Positions 15,395-24,167 of a DNA stretch of 64,000 bases are shown here, piece after piece. The first letter of the stretch is position 1, and every line of letters begins with the position of its first letter. Below the pieces are notes generated by a model, which did not search any database, had not been told where the DNA came from, and saw nothing but the letters and a program-made list of their open reading frames with translations. This stretch comes from Pyxidicoccus trucidator (lineage in GTDB: Bacteria > Myxococcota > Myxococcia > Myxococcales > Myxococcaceae): contig NZ_JAAIXZ010000001.1 in assembly GCF_010894435.1 (NCBI RefSeq), positions 1 to 64,000 of the forward strand, written 5' to 3'. A program made the translations under genes and the position numbers.

Positions 15395-18034
15395 TCAGGG
15401 AGCGGGCGTGGGGAACACCTTCAGCGTGCCCGACTCCAGCAGCACCACCAGCTCCGGCTTCGCGTCGCCCCGCAGGTCCACCGGCGCGGCCCACAGCGGC
15501 TTCGCCTCCAGCGGGTAGCGCCGCACGGGGAGGTAGTCGCCGCCGCCCTTGCCTGGCACCACCAGTACGGCGCCATCCGCGTCCCGTCCCAGCAGGTCCA
15601 TGATGCCGTCGCCGTTGACGTCCACCGCCTCCAGCAGGGCCCCGCCCGTCGCCTTCATCGGGCAGGACAGCGGCGACTCCAGGGTGCCGCCCCCATCGCC
15701 GCGCAGCACCCGCAGCGTGCCGCCGCCCGACAGCAGCAGGTCCACGTTCCCGTCCCCGTCCACGTCGCCCGCGCTGCGCACGGTGTCCCGGGGATACCCG
15801 AGGTAGTAGCCCTCCCCCTGCATCACCGTCCCGGCCTTGGAGGTGTAGTTGAGGTTGACGCCCAGCGTGACGTGGACGAAGTCCAGCGTGCCGTCGCCGT
15901 TGAAGTCGCCGGGGGTGGGCAGCCCGCTGGCGCCACCGCACCGGTCATCCGGCTCGCTGTTCTGGTCGGGCAGCGGCGACTGCCACATGATTCCGCCGCC
16001 CTGGTTGGTCATCACCGCGGCCGCCATGGTGCAGGGGGTCCAGAAGGTGCCGGCCACGTCCATGCGCCCGTCGCGGTTGAAGTCGCCCGCGATGAGGTAG
16101 CCCCCGTTCTGCGCATAGACGTAGCTCAGCTCCCGGCCCTCCAGGAACTGGCCGGAGCCATCACTCCACCTCAGTTGCAATGTCGAGCCGCCCCCGGGGT
16201 AGGCGCCGGCGATGACGGCGAGGTCGGCCCGCCCATCCTCATTGAAGTCTCCCGCCGCCAGGTGCTCCACGCGCCAGTCCATGAGCGCGTCATGGGCCTG
16301 GAGCGCCCCGTCCTCCTGACCCATCAACAGCCGCACGCCGCGCTCGGTCATGGGAAGTGCGAGGTCCCGGCGGCCGTTCCCATCGAAGTCCCCCGTCGTC
16401 ACGACCTCGGCGCCCACGCCCACCTCGAGTGACAGGAGCGGCTCGGGCGCGTCCCACTCCGCCATGGCGTCGAGCAGACCCATGGGGCAGCGGGGCGTGA
16501 AGGGCGCCTCGGTGAATGCGTGGCGCGGGATGGAGTAGACGGAGACAACGTTGTCCTCCGCTTCCGTCACGAGCAGCTCGGGCGTGCCGTCCCGGTCCAG
16601 GTCGGCCACCGCGGCATCACTCGGCTTGCGGCCCGTGGCGAGCCACCGCGGTGCCTCGAAGCGACCCTGGCCGTTGCCGCGCCAGATGGAAGCCTGGCCC
16701 TGCTCACCATGCAGGAGCACCACGTCCGGCACGCTGTCGGCGTCCACGTCCGCCACCACGAGCCGGCTGACCTCGATGGGCAGGAACGTCACCAGGCGCT
16801 CGGCGAAGTCCCCATTCCCGCGGCCCGGGGAGGTCCACAATTCCCTTCCGTCCACCGCCACGAGGTCGGCGTGGCCATCACCATTGACGTCCGCGCTCGC
16901 GATGAAGTCCGGACGGCGCTCCAGGTAGGGCCACGGCTCGAAGCGGTCCGTCCCCGTTCCCATGAAGCGCGTCAGGAACCAGTGGCCCGAGGCGAGGACG
17001 ACGTCGATGTGGCCGTCCTCGTTGAAATCCGCGACGGCGGCCGCGGTGCTCACGTCCCCCACGTTGACGACGGGCAGCCCGTCCTCCACCCGGTAGACAC
17101 CACGCTCCTGGAACTCGCCGCCGTCCCAGTTCAGCAGGAAGCGGAAGCCGCCCTCGGTGCGGGGACCCTGACGGCTGTCGTCACCGTCGCCCACGGCCCA
17201 GACCCGTGGGCTGAACCGGCCCGTGCCCGGGAGGAAGCCCAGTCCGGAGATGAGGCCCTGCGAGAAGTAGGTGGGCAGGGTGTCGAAGGTCCCATTCCCC
17301 TGTCCGGACAGCAGGGTCGCCCCGTAGCGCCCGCCCAGCACCACGCCCAGTGGCCCGGACGCCTCCGCGTGGCCCACGGCAATCCGCCCGGAGGAGGTGT
17401 TGAGCTTGAGCCGCGAGGAGGGCTTCCGGAGCACGCCCTTCCCGTCATTCAGCAGCACGGCGAAGCTGCCGGGCCGCGCCTTGTAGCGACTCTGGAGGCT
17501 GGCCCCCAGGTTGTTCACGGCGACGTCCGGCGCGCCGTCTCCGTTGAAGTCCCCCACGGCGAGGCCGCCCGGAGACACGCCCGCGTAGTACGACGCGCGC
17601 CACTGCTTGCCGCGCTGGACGGGCCCGCCCGTCACGGGAGGCCCACCGGCATCCGGCGTGGACGTTCCCCCGTCGTCGCCGTCCGGGGTGCCCGCGCCCG
17701 AGCCACCGTCCCCGCGCTCGGGAGGCTTGCCGTCCCCACCGTCCGTCCCTCCCGCGTCGGGCTGGCCGTCGCCGGGGCTGCCCGCGTCGGCGCCGGAGGA
17801 CGTGCCCCCGTCCACGTCCGGGCCGGAGTCCGGAGGTGTCTCGACGATGACATTCCCTCCGTCCCGCGCGTTCGTCCCGGGGCCGGCATCGACAGGCCCC
17901 GATGGCGCGGGGTCCGGCGCGGCCAGCCGCTCCTCCGAGGACTCCCCGCTCTCGCCACAGCCCACGGACAGCAACAACCCCAGCGCGCACGCGTACACGC
18001 GCGCCACGCGCCTCCACACCCCACGCGACTTCAT
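15395..18034 (-). CDS. FG-GAP/VCBS repeat surface lipoprotein
   Basis: The start at ATG 18034 (MKSRG) has GGGGAA just upstream. The signal peptide ends in LLLSVGC, a lipobox, so the 879-residue product should be lipidated and exported. An Asp/Gly/Pro-rich linker (about residues 40-150) is followed by at least ten calcium-binding-like repeats of the form DFNGDGAPDVAV, DVNGDGHADLVAV, DLDRDGTPELLV, DFNRDGRMDVAG and DVDGDGNVDLLLSG. Such repeats build beta-propellers in integrin-like and secreted bacterial proteins, used for adhesion or ligand binding. The gene stands alone between the purple-phosphatase gene's terminator and the wecE operon, with 194 bp separating it from wecE. The ligand is unknown. 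Confidence 0.88.
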   Translation of the reverse strand: MKSRGVWRRVARVYACALGLLLSVGCGESGESSEERLAAPDPAPSGPVDAGPGTNARDGGNVIVETPPDSGPDVDGGTSSGADAGSPGDGQPDAGGTDGGDGKPPERGDGGSGAGTPDGDDGGTSTPDAGGPPVTGGPVQRGKQWRASYYAGVSPGGLAVGDFNGDGAPDVAVNNLGASLQSRYKARPGSFAVLLNDGKGVLRKPSSRLKLNTSSGRIAVGHAEASGPLGVVLGGRYGATLLSGQGNGTFDTLPTYFSQGLISGLGFLPGTGRFSPRVWAVGDGDDSRQGPRTEGGFRFLLNWDGGEFQERGVYRVEDGLPVVNVGDVSTAAAVADFNEDGHIDVVLASGHWFLTRFMGTGTDRFEPWPYLERRPDFIASADVNGDGHADLVAVDGRELWTSPGRGNGDFAERLVTFLPIEVSRLVVADVDADSVPDVVLLHGEQGQASIWRGNGQGRFEAPRWLATGRKPSDAAVADLDRDGTPELLVTEAEDNVVSVYSIPRHAFTEAPFTPRCPMGLLDAMAEWDAPEPLLSLEVGVGAEVVTTGDFDGNGRRDLALPMTERGVRLLMGQEDGALQAHDALMDWRVEHLAAGDFNEDGRADLAVIAGAYPGGGSTLQLRWSDGSGQFLEGRELSYVYAQNGGYLIAGDFNRDGRMDVAGTFWTPCTMAAAVMTNQGGGIMWQSPLPDQNSEPDDRCGGASGLPTPGDFNGDGTLDFVHVTLGVNLNYTSKAGTVMQGEGYYLGYPRDTVRSAGDVDGDGNVDLLLSGGGTLRVLRGDGGGTLESPLSCPMKATGGALLEAVDVNGDGIMDLLGRDADGAVLVVPGKGGGDYLPVRRYPLEAKPLWAAPVDLRGDAKPELVVLLESGTLKVFPTPAP

Positions 18035-18123
18035 CGGCATTCCCCGCGACCAGCCCCGTGCAGCAGGTGTGCACGCGCCATGGACAGTGCAAGCCATGAC
18101 GGTAGGTCCGCCCGGAAATACGA

Positions 18124-18162
18124 GGGGCCTCCACGTCCTCCAGGAAGAGGACGGGAGGCCCC
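18124..18162 (-). terminator. Terminator of the purple-phosphatase lipoprotein gene
   Basis: GGGGCCTCC and GGAGGCCCC enclose a second perfect arm, GTCCTC and GAGGAC, with a 6-base loop. The structure begins about 33 bp after the stop at 18196. Confidence 0.8.
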
Positions 18163-18195
18163 GGGTGCTCCGGCAGGGCCGGAAGGAACGAGGAG

Positions 18196-20085
18196 CTACT
18201 GGCTCATGTGAGCGGCGGGCTCGCGCACGGGCTCGTCATGGTCCGCCACGTCCTCCAGGCGGTCCGCGGCGGGCAGCGGCTTGTCGAAGCGCAGGCCCTC
18301 GGGGGCGCGCGTCGGGTCGTCCACGGGGCCGGGCGCGGTCTCCAGCGCCTGGGCCTTCACGGCCGTCGTCCCCGTCGAGGTGGCCGCCACCGGCAGCGTC
18401 TTGGTGAGCGTGAGGGTGTCATGCACCGCGCCGGTGGAGGTGATGAGCTTCGCCGTCAGCGTGCCGCCGTCCACCACCACGTCCATGAAGCCGTACACCG
18501 TGTTGCTGCGCTTGGCCGTCCACGAGGGCTGGCTGGCCGGGAAGGTGCGCAGCGTCGCGCCGCCGCTGCCCACCACCACGTAGGGGACGCCGCGCGTGCC
18601 CGAGGGGGCCACGGCGTCGCCCTTCATCGGCTTGCTGCGCTCGTAGTTGTGGTCATGCCCGGTCAGCACCAGGTCCACGCCGTACTGCTCGAAGAGGGGG
18701 GCGTAGTTGCGGCGCATGGAGAGCTGCGAGCCGTGCTCGCCGCTGGACCAGGGCGGGTGGTGGAAGAAGACCACCTTCCAGGGCTGCGTGGTGGCCGCCA
18801 GGTCCTGCTGCGCCCAGGTCTTCTGCGCCGCGGCGGTGCAGCGGTCGGACGAGGCCAGGCCGATGGCGCAGTTGGAGTCGAGCGCCACGAAGTGCACGTT
18901 GCCCCAGTCGAACGAGTAGTAGCGCTCGGTGCCCGCGGGGTTGTTGGTGGGCAGGTAGAAGTTGTCCAGGTACGGCTGCCCCTGGTTCGTCACGTACTCG
19001 TGGTTGCCCAGCGAGGGGAACACCGGCACCTCGCGGAGCAGGTTCACCATGGGGGTGAACATGCGGTCCTGGAACTCCTGCTCGGTGCCGGAGGAGTAGG
19101 CGTTGTCGCCCAGCGCCACCAGGAACTCACCGCGCCACTCCGGCTTGTTCATCACCGCCATGACGGCCTTCTGCGAGGAGCCGCCGGTGCCGAAGTCACC
19201 CATGGTGGTGAAGCGCACGCGCTGCGTGCCCGGCGCGGACGCGGTGCGGAAGGCTCGCACGCCCGTGACGGAGCCGCAGGCCTCCACGCTGTAGCCGTAG
19301 GTGCGGCCCGGCAGCAGGCCGGTCAGCTTCACCGCGTGCCGCCAGCCCGCGACGGTGGCGGTGGCGGTGCGCGACAGGTCCGTGCCCTCGCCGTAGCGCA
19401 CGAAGGGCGTGCAGGACACGCCGGAGCGGAAGGCGACGAGGGCGCTCGTCTGCCCCACGCTCTGGAGATACGGCAGGCGCGGCAGCACCGGGCCCGAGTC
19501 CGCCGTGGGCACGGGCGTCGGCGGCGGCGTGGTCTGCTGCGCACAGGCCCGCGCCTCGGTGATGGAGGCCCAGTCGTTCACCGAGTTGCCGTTGATGGTG
19601 ATGCGCACGTAGCGCGCCTGCCGCGCGCTGAACGCGTACGTCTGCGCCGAGGTGTTCAGGGCGCTGGTCCCCGAGGTCGCCTGGGTGAAGGTGGTGCCAT
19701 CCACCGAGGTGGAGATGACGAAGTAGTTCTGCCGCGTGTTCCCCTGGTGCCAGGCCACGGTGGTGCCGGCGATGGACTTGGAAGCGCCCAGGTCCAGGTT
19801 GAGCCAGGCGCCCTTGCCCGGCCCGCTCCAGCGGGTGGTGAGGTTGTCGTCCTGGCTGTTGGCGGCGACGCTGCCGGCGCCGTCATCACCGCTGGCGGTG
19901 ACGGACGTGGTGGAGAGGATGCTGCAGCCGGGAGCGGTCAGCTCCGCCGTGGAGCCACGGGCGTCAGGCGCCGGCAGCTCGACGGGAAAGTCCTGGTCGA
20001 GGGGACTGGGAGGCGCATCGCAGCCGGAACCGGCGACGAGCAGCGCACCCAGCAGACATGAAGAGGGAATGAGACGGTTGCGCAT
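18196..20085 (-). CDS. Purple-acid-phosphatase-like metallophosphoesterase lipoprotein with discoidin domain
   Basis: I choose ATG 20085 (MRNRLIP) because it gives a clean lipoprotein signal ending LLVAGSGC; the longer frame is unlikely. The 629-residue protein has an F5/8 type C-like domain (SQDDNLTTRWSG, WLNLDLG), a fibronectin-like N-terminal phosphatase domain (RLPYLQSVGQTSALVAF), and the calcineurin-like metal motifs TMGDFGTGG, LGDNAYSSG, SLGNHEY, VFFHHPPW and LTGHDHNYER. It should hydrolyse phosphate esters outside the inner membrane, perhaps held to glycans by the discoidin domain. The Pro/Asp-rich C-terminal tail is unexplained. It is a single gene with its own terminator. Confidence 0.88.
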   Translation of the reverse strand: MRNRLIPSSCLLGALLVAGSGCDAPPSPLDQDFPVELPAPDARGSTAELTAPGCSILSTTSVTASGDDGAGSVAANSQDDNLTTRWSGPGKGAWLNLDLGASKSIAGTTVAWHQGNTRQNYFVISTSVDGTTFTQATSGTSALNTSAQTYAFSARQARYVRITINGNSVNDWASITEARACAQQTTPPPTPVPTADSGPVLPRLPYLQSVGQTSALVAFRSGVSCTPFVRYGEGTDLSRTATATVAGWRHAVKLTGLLPGRTYGYSVEACGSVTGVRAFRTASAPGTQRVRFTTMGDFGTGGSSQKAVMAVMNKPEWRGEFLVALGDNAYSSGTEQEFQDRMFTPMVNLLREVPVFPSLGNHEYVTNQGQPYLDNFYLPTNNPAGTERYYSFDWGNVHFVALDSNCAIGLASSDRCTAAAQKTWAQQDLAATTQPWKVVFFHHPPWSSGEHGSQLSMRRNYAPLFEQYGVDLVLTGHDHNYERSKPMKGDAVAPSGTRGVPYVVVGSGGATLRTFPASQPSWTAKRSNTVYGFMDVVVDGGTLTAKLITSTGAVHDTLTLTKTLPVAATSTGTTAVKAQALETAPGPVDDPTRAPEGLRFDKPLPAADRLEDVADHDEPVREPAAHMSQ

Positions 20086-20198
20086 GATGGGAGCCCAAAC
20101 GGTGTTCACCGGAGGACATTCCATTTTGTGACGCGGCATCCCATGGCCCGGCCGGAGCGCGGGCGGGCGGACAGGCGCTCCAGAGCGCGGACACACGA

Positions 20199-20240
20199 AG
20201 GGCCTCCGCGCGTCCCGAGAAGAGGGAGCGGGGAGGCCCT
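20199..20240 (-). terminator. Terminator of the trans-sulfuration gene
   Basis: AGGGCCTCC and GGAGGCCCT form the outer stem and TCCC/GGGA an inner one, 19 bp downstream of the stop at 20259. It belongs to the recurrent GGCCTCC class seen in this window. Confidence 0.75.
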
Positions 20241-20258
20241 GGGTCGCCCGGCGGGCTG

Positions 20259-21404
20259 CTACTTCACGACTTCGAGCGCCTGCGCGAGGTCGTCGATGAG
20301 GTCCTGCGAGTCCTCGATGCCCACGGACAGGCGGATGAAGCCATCGGCGATGCCGAGCTTCTCACGCGTCTCCTTGGGAACGGAGGCGTGGGTCATGATG
20401 GCGGGGTGCTCGATGAGCGACTCCACGCCACCGAGCGACTCGGCGCAGGCGAACACCTTCACCGTCTTGAGGAAGCGGCGCGCGGCCTCCAGGCCGCCGT
20501 GGATGTCGAAGGTCAGCATGCCGCCGAAGCCCGTCATCTGCTGGCGCGCGAGCTGGTGCTGTGGGTGCGACTCCAGGCCCGGGTAGGTGACCTTCTTCAC
20601 CTTGGGGTGCGTGAGAAGGTACTGCGCCACCTTCATCGCGTTGTGCGCGTGGCGGTCCATGCGCACGTGCAGCGTCTTCACGCCGCGCAGCACGAGGAAG
20701 CTGTCGAAGGCGCCGGACACGCCGCCCACGGCGTTCTGGAGGAAGTACATCCGCTCGGCGACGTCCTCGCGGCTGGTGCAGGCGAAGCCGCCCACCACGT
20801 CGCTGTGGCCGTTGAGGTACTTGGTGGTGGAGTGCGTCACCACGTCGAAGCCGAGGTCCAGCGGGCGCTGGAAGTACGGCGTCATGAAGGTGTTGTCCGC
20901 GACGGAGAGGATGTTCCGCTTCTTCGCCACCTCGGCGATGCGCGCCAGGTCGATGAGCTTGAGCATCGGGTTGGTGGGGGACTCCACCCACACCATCTTC
21001 GTCTTCGGCGTAATCGCCGCCTCGAAGCTCTCCGGCTTGGAGAGGTCCACGAAGGAGAAGTTGAGCCCGGAGCGCTTGAAGACCTTGTCGAAGATGCGGA
21101 AGGTGCCGCCGTACACGTCGTCCGAGACGACGACGTGGTCCCCGGCGTCCAGCATGTGCATCAGCATGTCCGTGGCCGCCAGCCCGGACGCGAAGGCGGC
21201 GCCGTGCTTCGCGCCCTCGAGCGCGGCGAGGCAGTCCTGGAGCGCCTTGCGCGTGGGGTTCTGCGTCCGGCTGTACTCGTAGCCCTTGTGCTCCCCGGGC
21301 CCGTCCTGGACGTAGGTGGAGGTCAGGTACACGGGCGTCATGATGGCGCCCGTCGTGGGGTCCGGCTCCTGGCCGGCATGAATGGCAAGCGTGTCGAAGC
21401 GCAT
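20259..21404 (-). CDS. Cystathionine gamma-lyase/gamma-synthase family PLP enzyme
   Basis: The start at ATG 21404 (MRFDTLAIHAGQEPD) is the usual family start, giving 381 residues. Motifs include TPVYLTSTYVQD, EYSRTQNPTR, FASGLAATDMLMHMLDAG, VWVESPTNPMLKLID, VADNTF and the PLP lysine in THSTTKYLNGHSDVVGG near residue 200. The trans-sulfuration family interconverts cystathionine with cysteine (lyase) or O-succinylhomoserine (synthase), and sequence alone does not decide which. With the cystathionine beta-synthase at 7475-8842, a reverse trans-sulfuration route from methionine to cysteine is plausible, favouring lyase. The crotonase gene lies 63 bp upstream in the same direction. Confidence 0.88.
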   Translation of the reverse strand: MRFDTLAIHAGQEPDPTTGAIMTPVYLTSTYVQDGPGEHKGYEYSRTQNPTRKALQDCLAALEGAKHGAAFASGLAATDMLMHMLDAGDHVVVSDDVYGGTFRIFDKVFKRSGLNFSFVDLSKPESFEAAITPKTKMVWVESPTNPMLKLIDLARIAEVAKKRNILSVADNTFMTPYFQRPLDLGFDVVTHSTTKYLNGHSDVVGGFACTSREDVAERMYFLQNAVGGVSGAFDSFLVLRGVKTLHVRMDRHAHNAMKVAQYLLTHPKVKKVTYPGLESHPQHQLARQQMTGFGGMLTFDIHGGLEAARRFLKTVKVFACAESLGGVESLIEHPAIMTHASVPKETREKLGIADGFIRLSVGIEDSQDLIDDLAQALEVVK

Positions 21405-21467
21405 GGGCGGGGAACTAACACAGCCCCTCCGCCCACGCACCAGGAGCGCCACGGACCCGCCGGGCGG

Positions 21468-22229
21468 CTACTCGAACTTCCCGTGCCGGCCCGCTCCCCG
21501 GGCGAAGCGGGTGGCGCCAGCGATGGACTCCGTCTCCAGCACCTTGACGCCCCGCTCGAACTCCTGACGCAGTGCTTCCTCGACGCCCAGGCCCGCCTGC
21601 TCGTAGGCCGAGGCCCGGTCCGCGTTCATGCAGGCCTGGGGGAAGGCGGCGACCTCACGGGCCAGCGCCTCGGCGGCCTCCCGGGCCCGGCCCTTCGGCA
21701 CCACGCGGTTGACCAGGCCCATGGCCAGCGCCTCCTGGGCCGACACGGGCCGCCCGGTGAGGATGAGGTCCATGGCCCGCGACAGGCCGATGAGCCGGGG
21801 GAGCCGTACAGTTCCGCCATCGATGAGCGGTACACCCCAGCGCCGGCAGAAGACGCCGAGCACGGCGTCCTCCTCCGCCACGCGCAAGTCGCACCACAGG
21901 GCCAGCTCCAGGCCGCCCGCCACCGCGTGGCCGGAGATGGCCGCGATGACGGGCTTGCCCAGCACCAGGCGCGAGGGGCCCATGGGGCCGTCGCCGTCCG
22001 GGGCGAGTCGGGGCAGCCGGCCCTCGGAGACGGCCTTCAGGTCCGCGCCCGCGCAGAAGGTGCCGCCGTCCCCGTACAGCACGCCCACGCGCGAGTCCGG
22101 GTCCGCGTCGAAGGCGCGAAAGGCGGCCGACAATTCCTGCGCCGTGGGGCCGTCCACCGCGTTGCGCACCTCGGGACGGTGGAGGACGACGGTGGTGACG
22201 GGGCCGTTCTTCGCGATGCGCACGCTCAT
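21468..22229 (-). CDS. Enoyl-CoA hydratase/isomerase (crotonase) family protein
   Basis: This 253-residue crotonase-fold protein shows the oxyanion-hole segments FCAGADLKAVSEG near residue 58 and SGHAVAGGLELALWCD near residue 98, plus the C-terminal helical region. Where classical hydratases carry a catalytic glutamate in a QPE-type motif, this sequence reads VFCRRWGVPLIDGG. The second glutamate position (about residue 147) appears as aspartate in RAMDLILTG. This is judged by eye against remembered family members. It may therefore be an isomerase, hydrolase or other crotonase rather than a hydratase. It lies 63 bp upstream of the trans-sulfuration gene, perhaps co-transcribed. Confidence 0.85.
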   Translation of the reverse strand: MSVRIAKNGPVTTVVLHRPEVRNAVDGPTAQELSAAFRAFDADPDSRVGVLYGDGGTFCAGADLKAVSEGRLPRLAPDGDGPMGPSRLVLGKPVIAAISGHAVAGGLELALWCDLRVAEEDAVLGVFCRRWGVPLIDGGTVRLPRLIGLSRAMDLILTGRPVSAQEALAMGLVNRVVPKGRAREAAEALAREVAAFPQACMNADRASAYEQAGLGVEEALRQEFERGVKVLETESIAGATRFARGAGRHGKFE

Positions 22230-22269
22230 GGCCGGAGTGTTCTCCGGTGCGCCTGCCCGGGTCCAGCGA

Positions 22270-22297
22270 GGCCCGGCCGGAAGAAACAGGCCGGGCC
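22270..22297 (-). terminator. Terminator of the DUF2147 gene
   Basis: GGCCCGGCC and GGCCGGGCC pair perfectly over 9 bp with a 10-base A-rich loop, 20 bp beyond the stop at 22317. Confidence 0.75.
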
Positions 22298-22316
22298 CTG
22301 GTGCGCGGGTTCCGGC

Positions 22317-22766
22317 CTACTCGGCGCGGACCCAGTGCTGGGTGCGTCCGAACAGGGACATGCCGACGAAGCCGCGGACCTTCAGCTTCTTGCCGCCCTT
22401 CTCGACGGAAATCTTGGCCTTGTAGGTCTTGCCGTTGCCCGGGTCGAGGATGGTGCCCCCCGTCCACTCCTCGTCGTCCTTCTTGAGGTCGCGCAGGATG
22501 ACCATTCCGACGATGGGCTGGTCCTTCAGCGCCCCCTCGCACTTGTCACAGACCGGGTTCTCCGGCTTGCCGGGATCGGGGAAGATCTTCTCAATCTTCC
22601 CGAACAGCTTGCCGCCCTCCTCGTAGATGGCGATGACGGACTTCGGCTTCTTCGTCTCGTCATCGATGGTCGTCCACTTCCCCACCGCGCTCGCCTCCTC
22701 GGCCAGGGCGCTCGTGGCGAACAGCACGGTCAGCGTGGCCAGTCCCAACCAACGGCTTGCAGTCAT
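22317..22766 (-). CDS. DUF2147 family secreted protein
   Basis: ATG 22766 has a strong GGAGG site, giving 149 residues with a cleavable signal peptide (LATLTVLFATSALA, then EEASAVGKW). The mature part has VGKWTTIDDETKKPKSVIAI near residue 27, GKLFGKIEKI, a CDKC pair near residue 75 and a closing GFVGMSLFGRTQHW. These are hallmarks of DUF2147, a beta-barrel lipocalin-like family of unknown function, often found in periplasmic or secreted proteins of Proteobacteria. The gene is divergent from the RNA methyltransferase and has its own terminator. No function is assigned. Confidence 0.85.
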   Translation of the reverse strand: MTASRWLGLATLTVLFATSALAEEASAVGKWTTIDDETKKPKSVIAIYEEGGKLFGKIEKIFPDPGKPENPVCDKCEGALKDQPIVGMVILRDLKKDDEEWTGGTILDPGNGKTYKAKISVEKGGKKLKVRGFVGMSLFGRTQHWVRAE

Positions 22767-23140
22767 TCTGAGGTCCTCCGGCGCCGGGTGACATGTCCAG
22801 AGGGGCTGCGCGCCGCGGTGACGCACCCTCTGCGTTGCATCTGTACTCCAGCGGCGGAGCCTACCCTGCCGGGTGCCGGAATCGGAGAAGACATGGCGCG
22901 GCAGTCGCCTCCGCCTTCGAGAGCGACACGACTCCTGCCATGACGCATCGCACGCGGGCGAATTCACATCGGCGCGTGTGCGCCCTCCCCTGCCTCCGCT
23001 CCGCCATGGATGCGCCGCGCCACGGTGCGCGGGTCGACAGGGGGCACGCCTGCCAGCCCGAAGCGGCCTTTCAGAGCTTGTCGTACGTCGGAGACTCGGG
23101 GATGAGGGGGGCGGCGGTCTGGACGGGAGGACGCCTGGGC
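22767..23140. other. Divergent intergenic region without a supported gene
   Basis: This 374-bp region lies between the DUF2147 start and the methyltransferase start. The + frame is open upstream of 23141 but lacks conserved sequence or ribosome sites, so I do not extend the gene. No strong promoter pair or inverted repeat is evident. Confidence 0.6.
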
Positions 23141-24127
23141 ATGGCTGATTCAGAAGGGAACCACGGCGCGCAAGGGGCACCTGACCCGGCGGGGATGTTC
23201 GCGAACCGCCTGCGCAAGGACGCGAAGCACTTCCGCAAGTGGGCCAGGGCCGAGGGGCTGACGGCCTTCCGCGTCTACGACAGGGACATTCCCGGGTACC
23301 CGTACGCCGTGGACCTCTACGGCGACTGCGCGCACGTGGTGGAGTACCCGCGCCGCCGCGCCCTCAAGTCCGGCACCGCCGAGACGCAGCGCGAGGAGGT
23401 GCTCGCCGCGGTGACGGAGGTGCTCGGCGTCCCGCCCGAGCGCATCTTCGTGAAGACGCACACGCCCCAGCCCTGGGGCCGCTCGCAGTACGGCCGGGTG
23501 GGCCAGGGCGGCAGTCGAATGGTGGTGGAGGAGCAGGGCCTGAAGTTCTGGGTCAACCTCGGCGACTACCTCGACACCGGCCTCTTCATGGACCACCGCA
23601 ACACCCGCGCGCGGGTGCGCGAGGAGGCGAAGGGGAAGCGCTTCCTCAACCTCTTCGCCTACACCGGGGCCTTCACCGTGTACGCCGCCGCGGGAGGCGC
23701 CGCGAGCACGACGACGGTGGACCTGTCCAACACGTACCTCGACTGGGCCGAGGACAACCTGGACCTGAACGGGCTGGCGGACGCGCGGCACGAGCTCATC
23801 CGCGCCGACGCCAAGGCGTGGGTGGAGGCGCAGGCCGGAGAGCCGGCGCGCTACGACCTGGTGGTGTGCGACCCGCCGTCCTTCTCCACGTCGAAGAAGA
23901 TGTCGGGCAGCTTCAACGTGCAGCGAGACCACCCGCGCCTGCTGGCCGCCATCAGCGAGCTGCTCTCGCCCGGCGGCGTCCTCTACTTCTCCACCAACTT
24001 CCTCGGCTTCGAGCTGAGCGATTCGGCGGCGCGGGGGATGGAGGTGGAGGAGCTCACCCCCGACTCCATCCCCGAGGACTTCCAGCGGAAGGAAATCCAC
24101 CGCTGCTGGCGGATGGTGGCCCCCTGA
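23141..24127 (+). CDS. RlmK-like 23S rRNA methyltransferase (class I SAM)
   Basis: ATG 23141 (MADSEGN) follows GGGAGG by 10 bp, giving 328 residues. Residues 20-120 match the fold preceding RlmI/RlmK catalytic domains (FANRLRKDAKHFRKWAR, RVYDRDIPGYPYAVDLYGD). Then come YLDTGLFMDHRNTR, motif I FLNLFAYTGAFTVYAA near residue 168, and the catalytic VVCDPPSFSTSKKM near residue 245. RlmK (C-terminal half of RlmL) makes m7G2069 in 23S rRNA. This protein corresponds to that half alone, without the RlmL m2G module. The exact site is inference. Confidence 0.88.
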   Translation: MADSEGNHGAQGAPDPAGMFANRLRKDAKHFRKWARAEGLTAFRVYDRDIPGYPYAVDLYGDCAHVVEYPRRRALKSGTAETQREEVLAAVTEVLGVPPERIFVKTHTPQPWGRSQYGRVGQGGSRMVVEEQGLKFWVNLGDYLDTGLFMDHRNTRARVREEAKGKRFLNLFAYTGAFTVYAAAGGAASTTTVDLSNTYLDWAEDNLDLNGLADARHELIRADAKAWVEAQAGEPARYDLVVCDPPSFSTSKKMSGSFNVQRDHPRLLAAISELLSPGGVLYFSTNFLGFELSDSAARGMEVEELTPDSIPEDFQRKEIHRCWRMVAP

Positions 24128-24142
24128 GCGGAAGGGGCCACC
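24115..24142. terminator. Hairpin overlapping the methyltransferase stop codon
   Basis: GGTGGCCCC and GGGGCCACC pair perfectly over 9 bp with a loop that contains the TGA stop. It serves the convergent gap of only 40 bp. Confidence 0.6.
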
Positions 24143-24167
24143 GGCACCGCCTCGGGCTCCGGAAGCG

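Noticed and set aside
20388..22943. 851-residue + strand frame across the trans-sulfuration and crotonase genes
   Set aside because: It is antisense to two well-supported genes, with no recognisable motif and no ribosome site.
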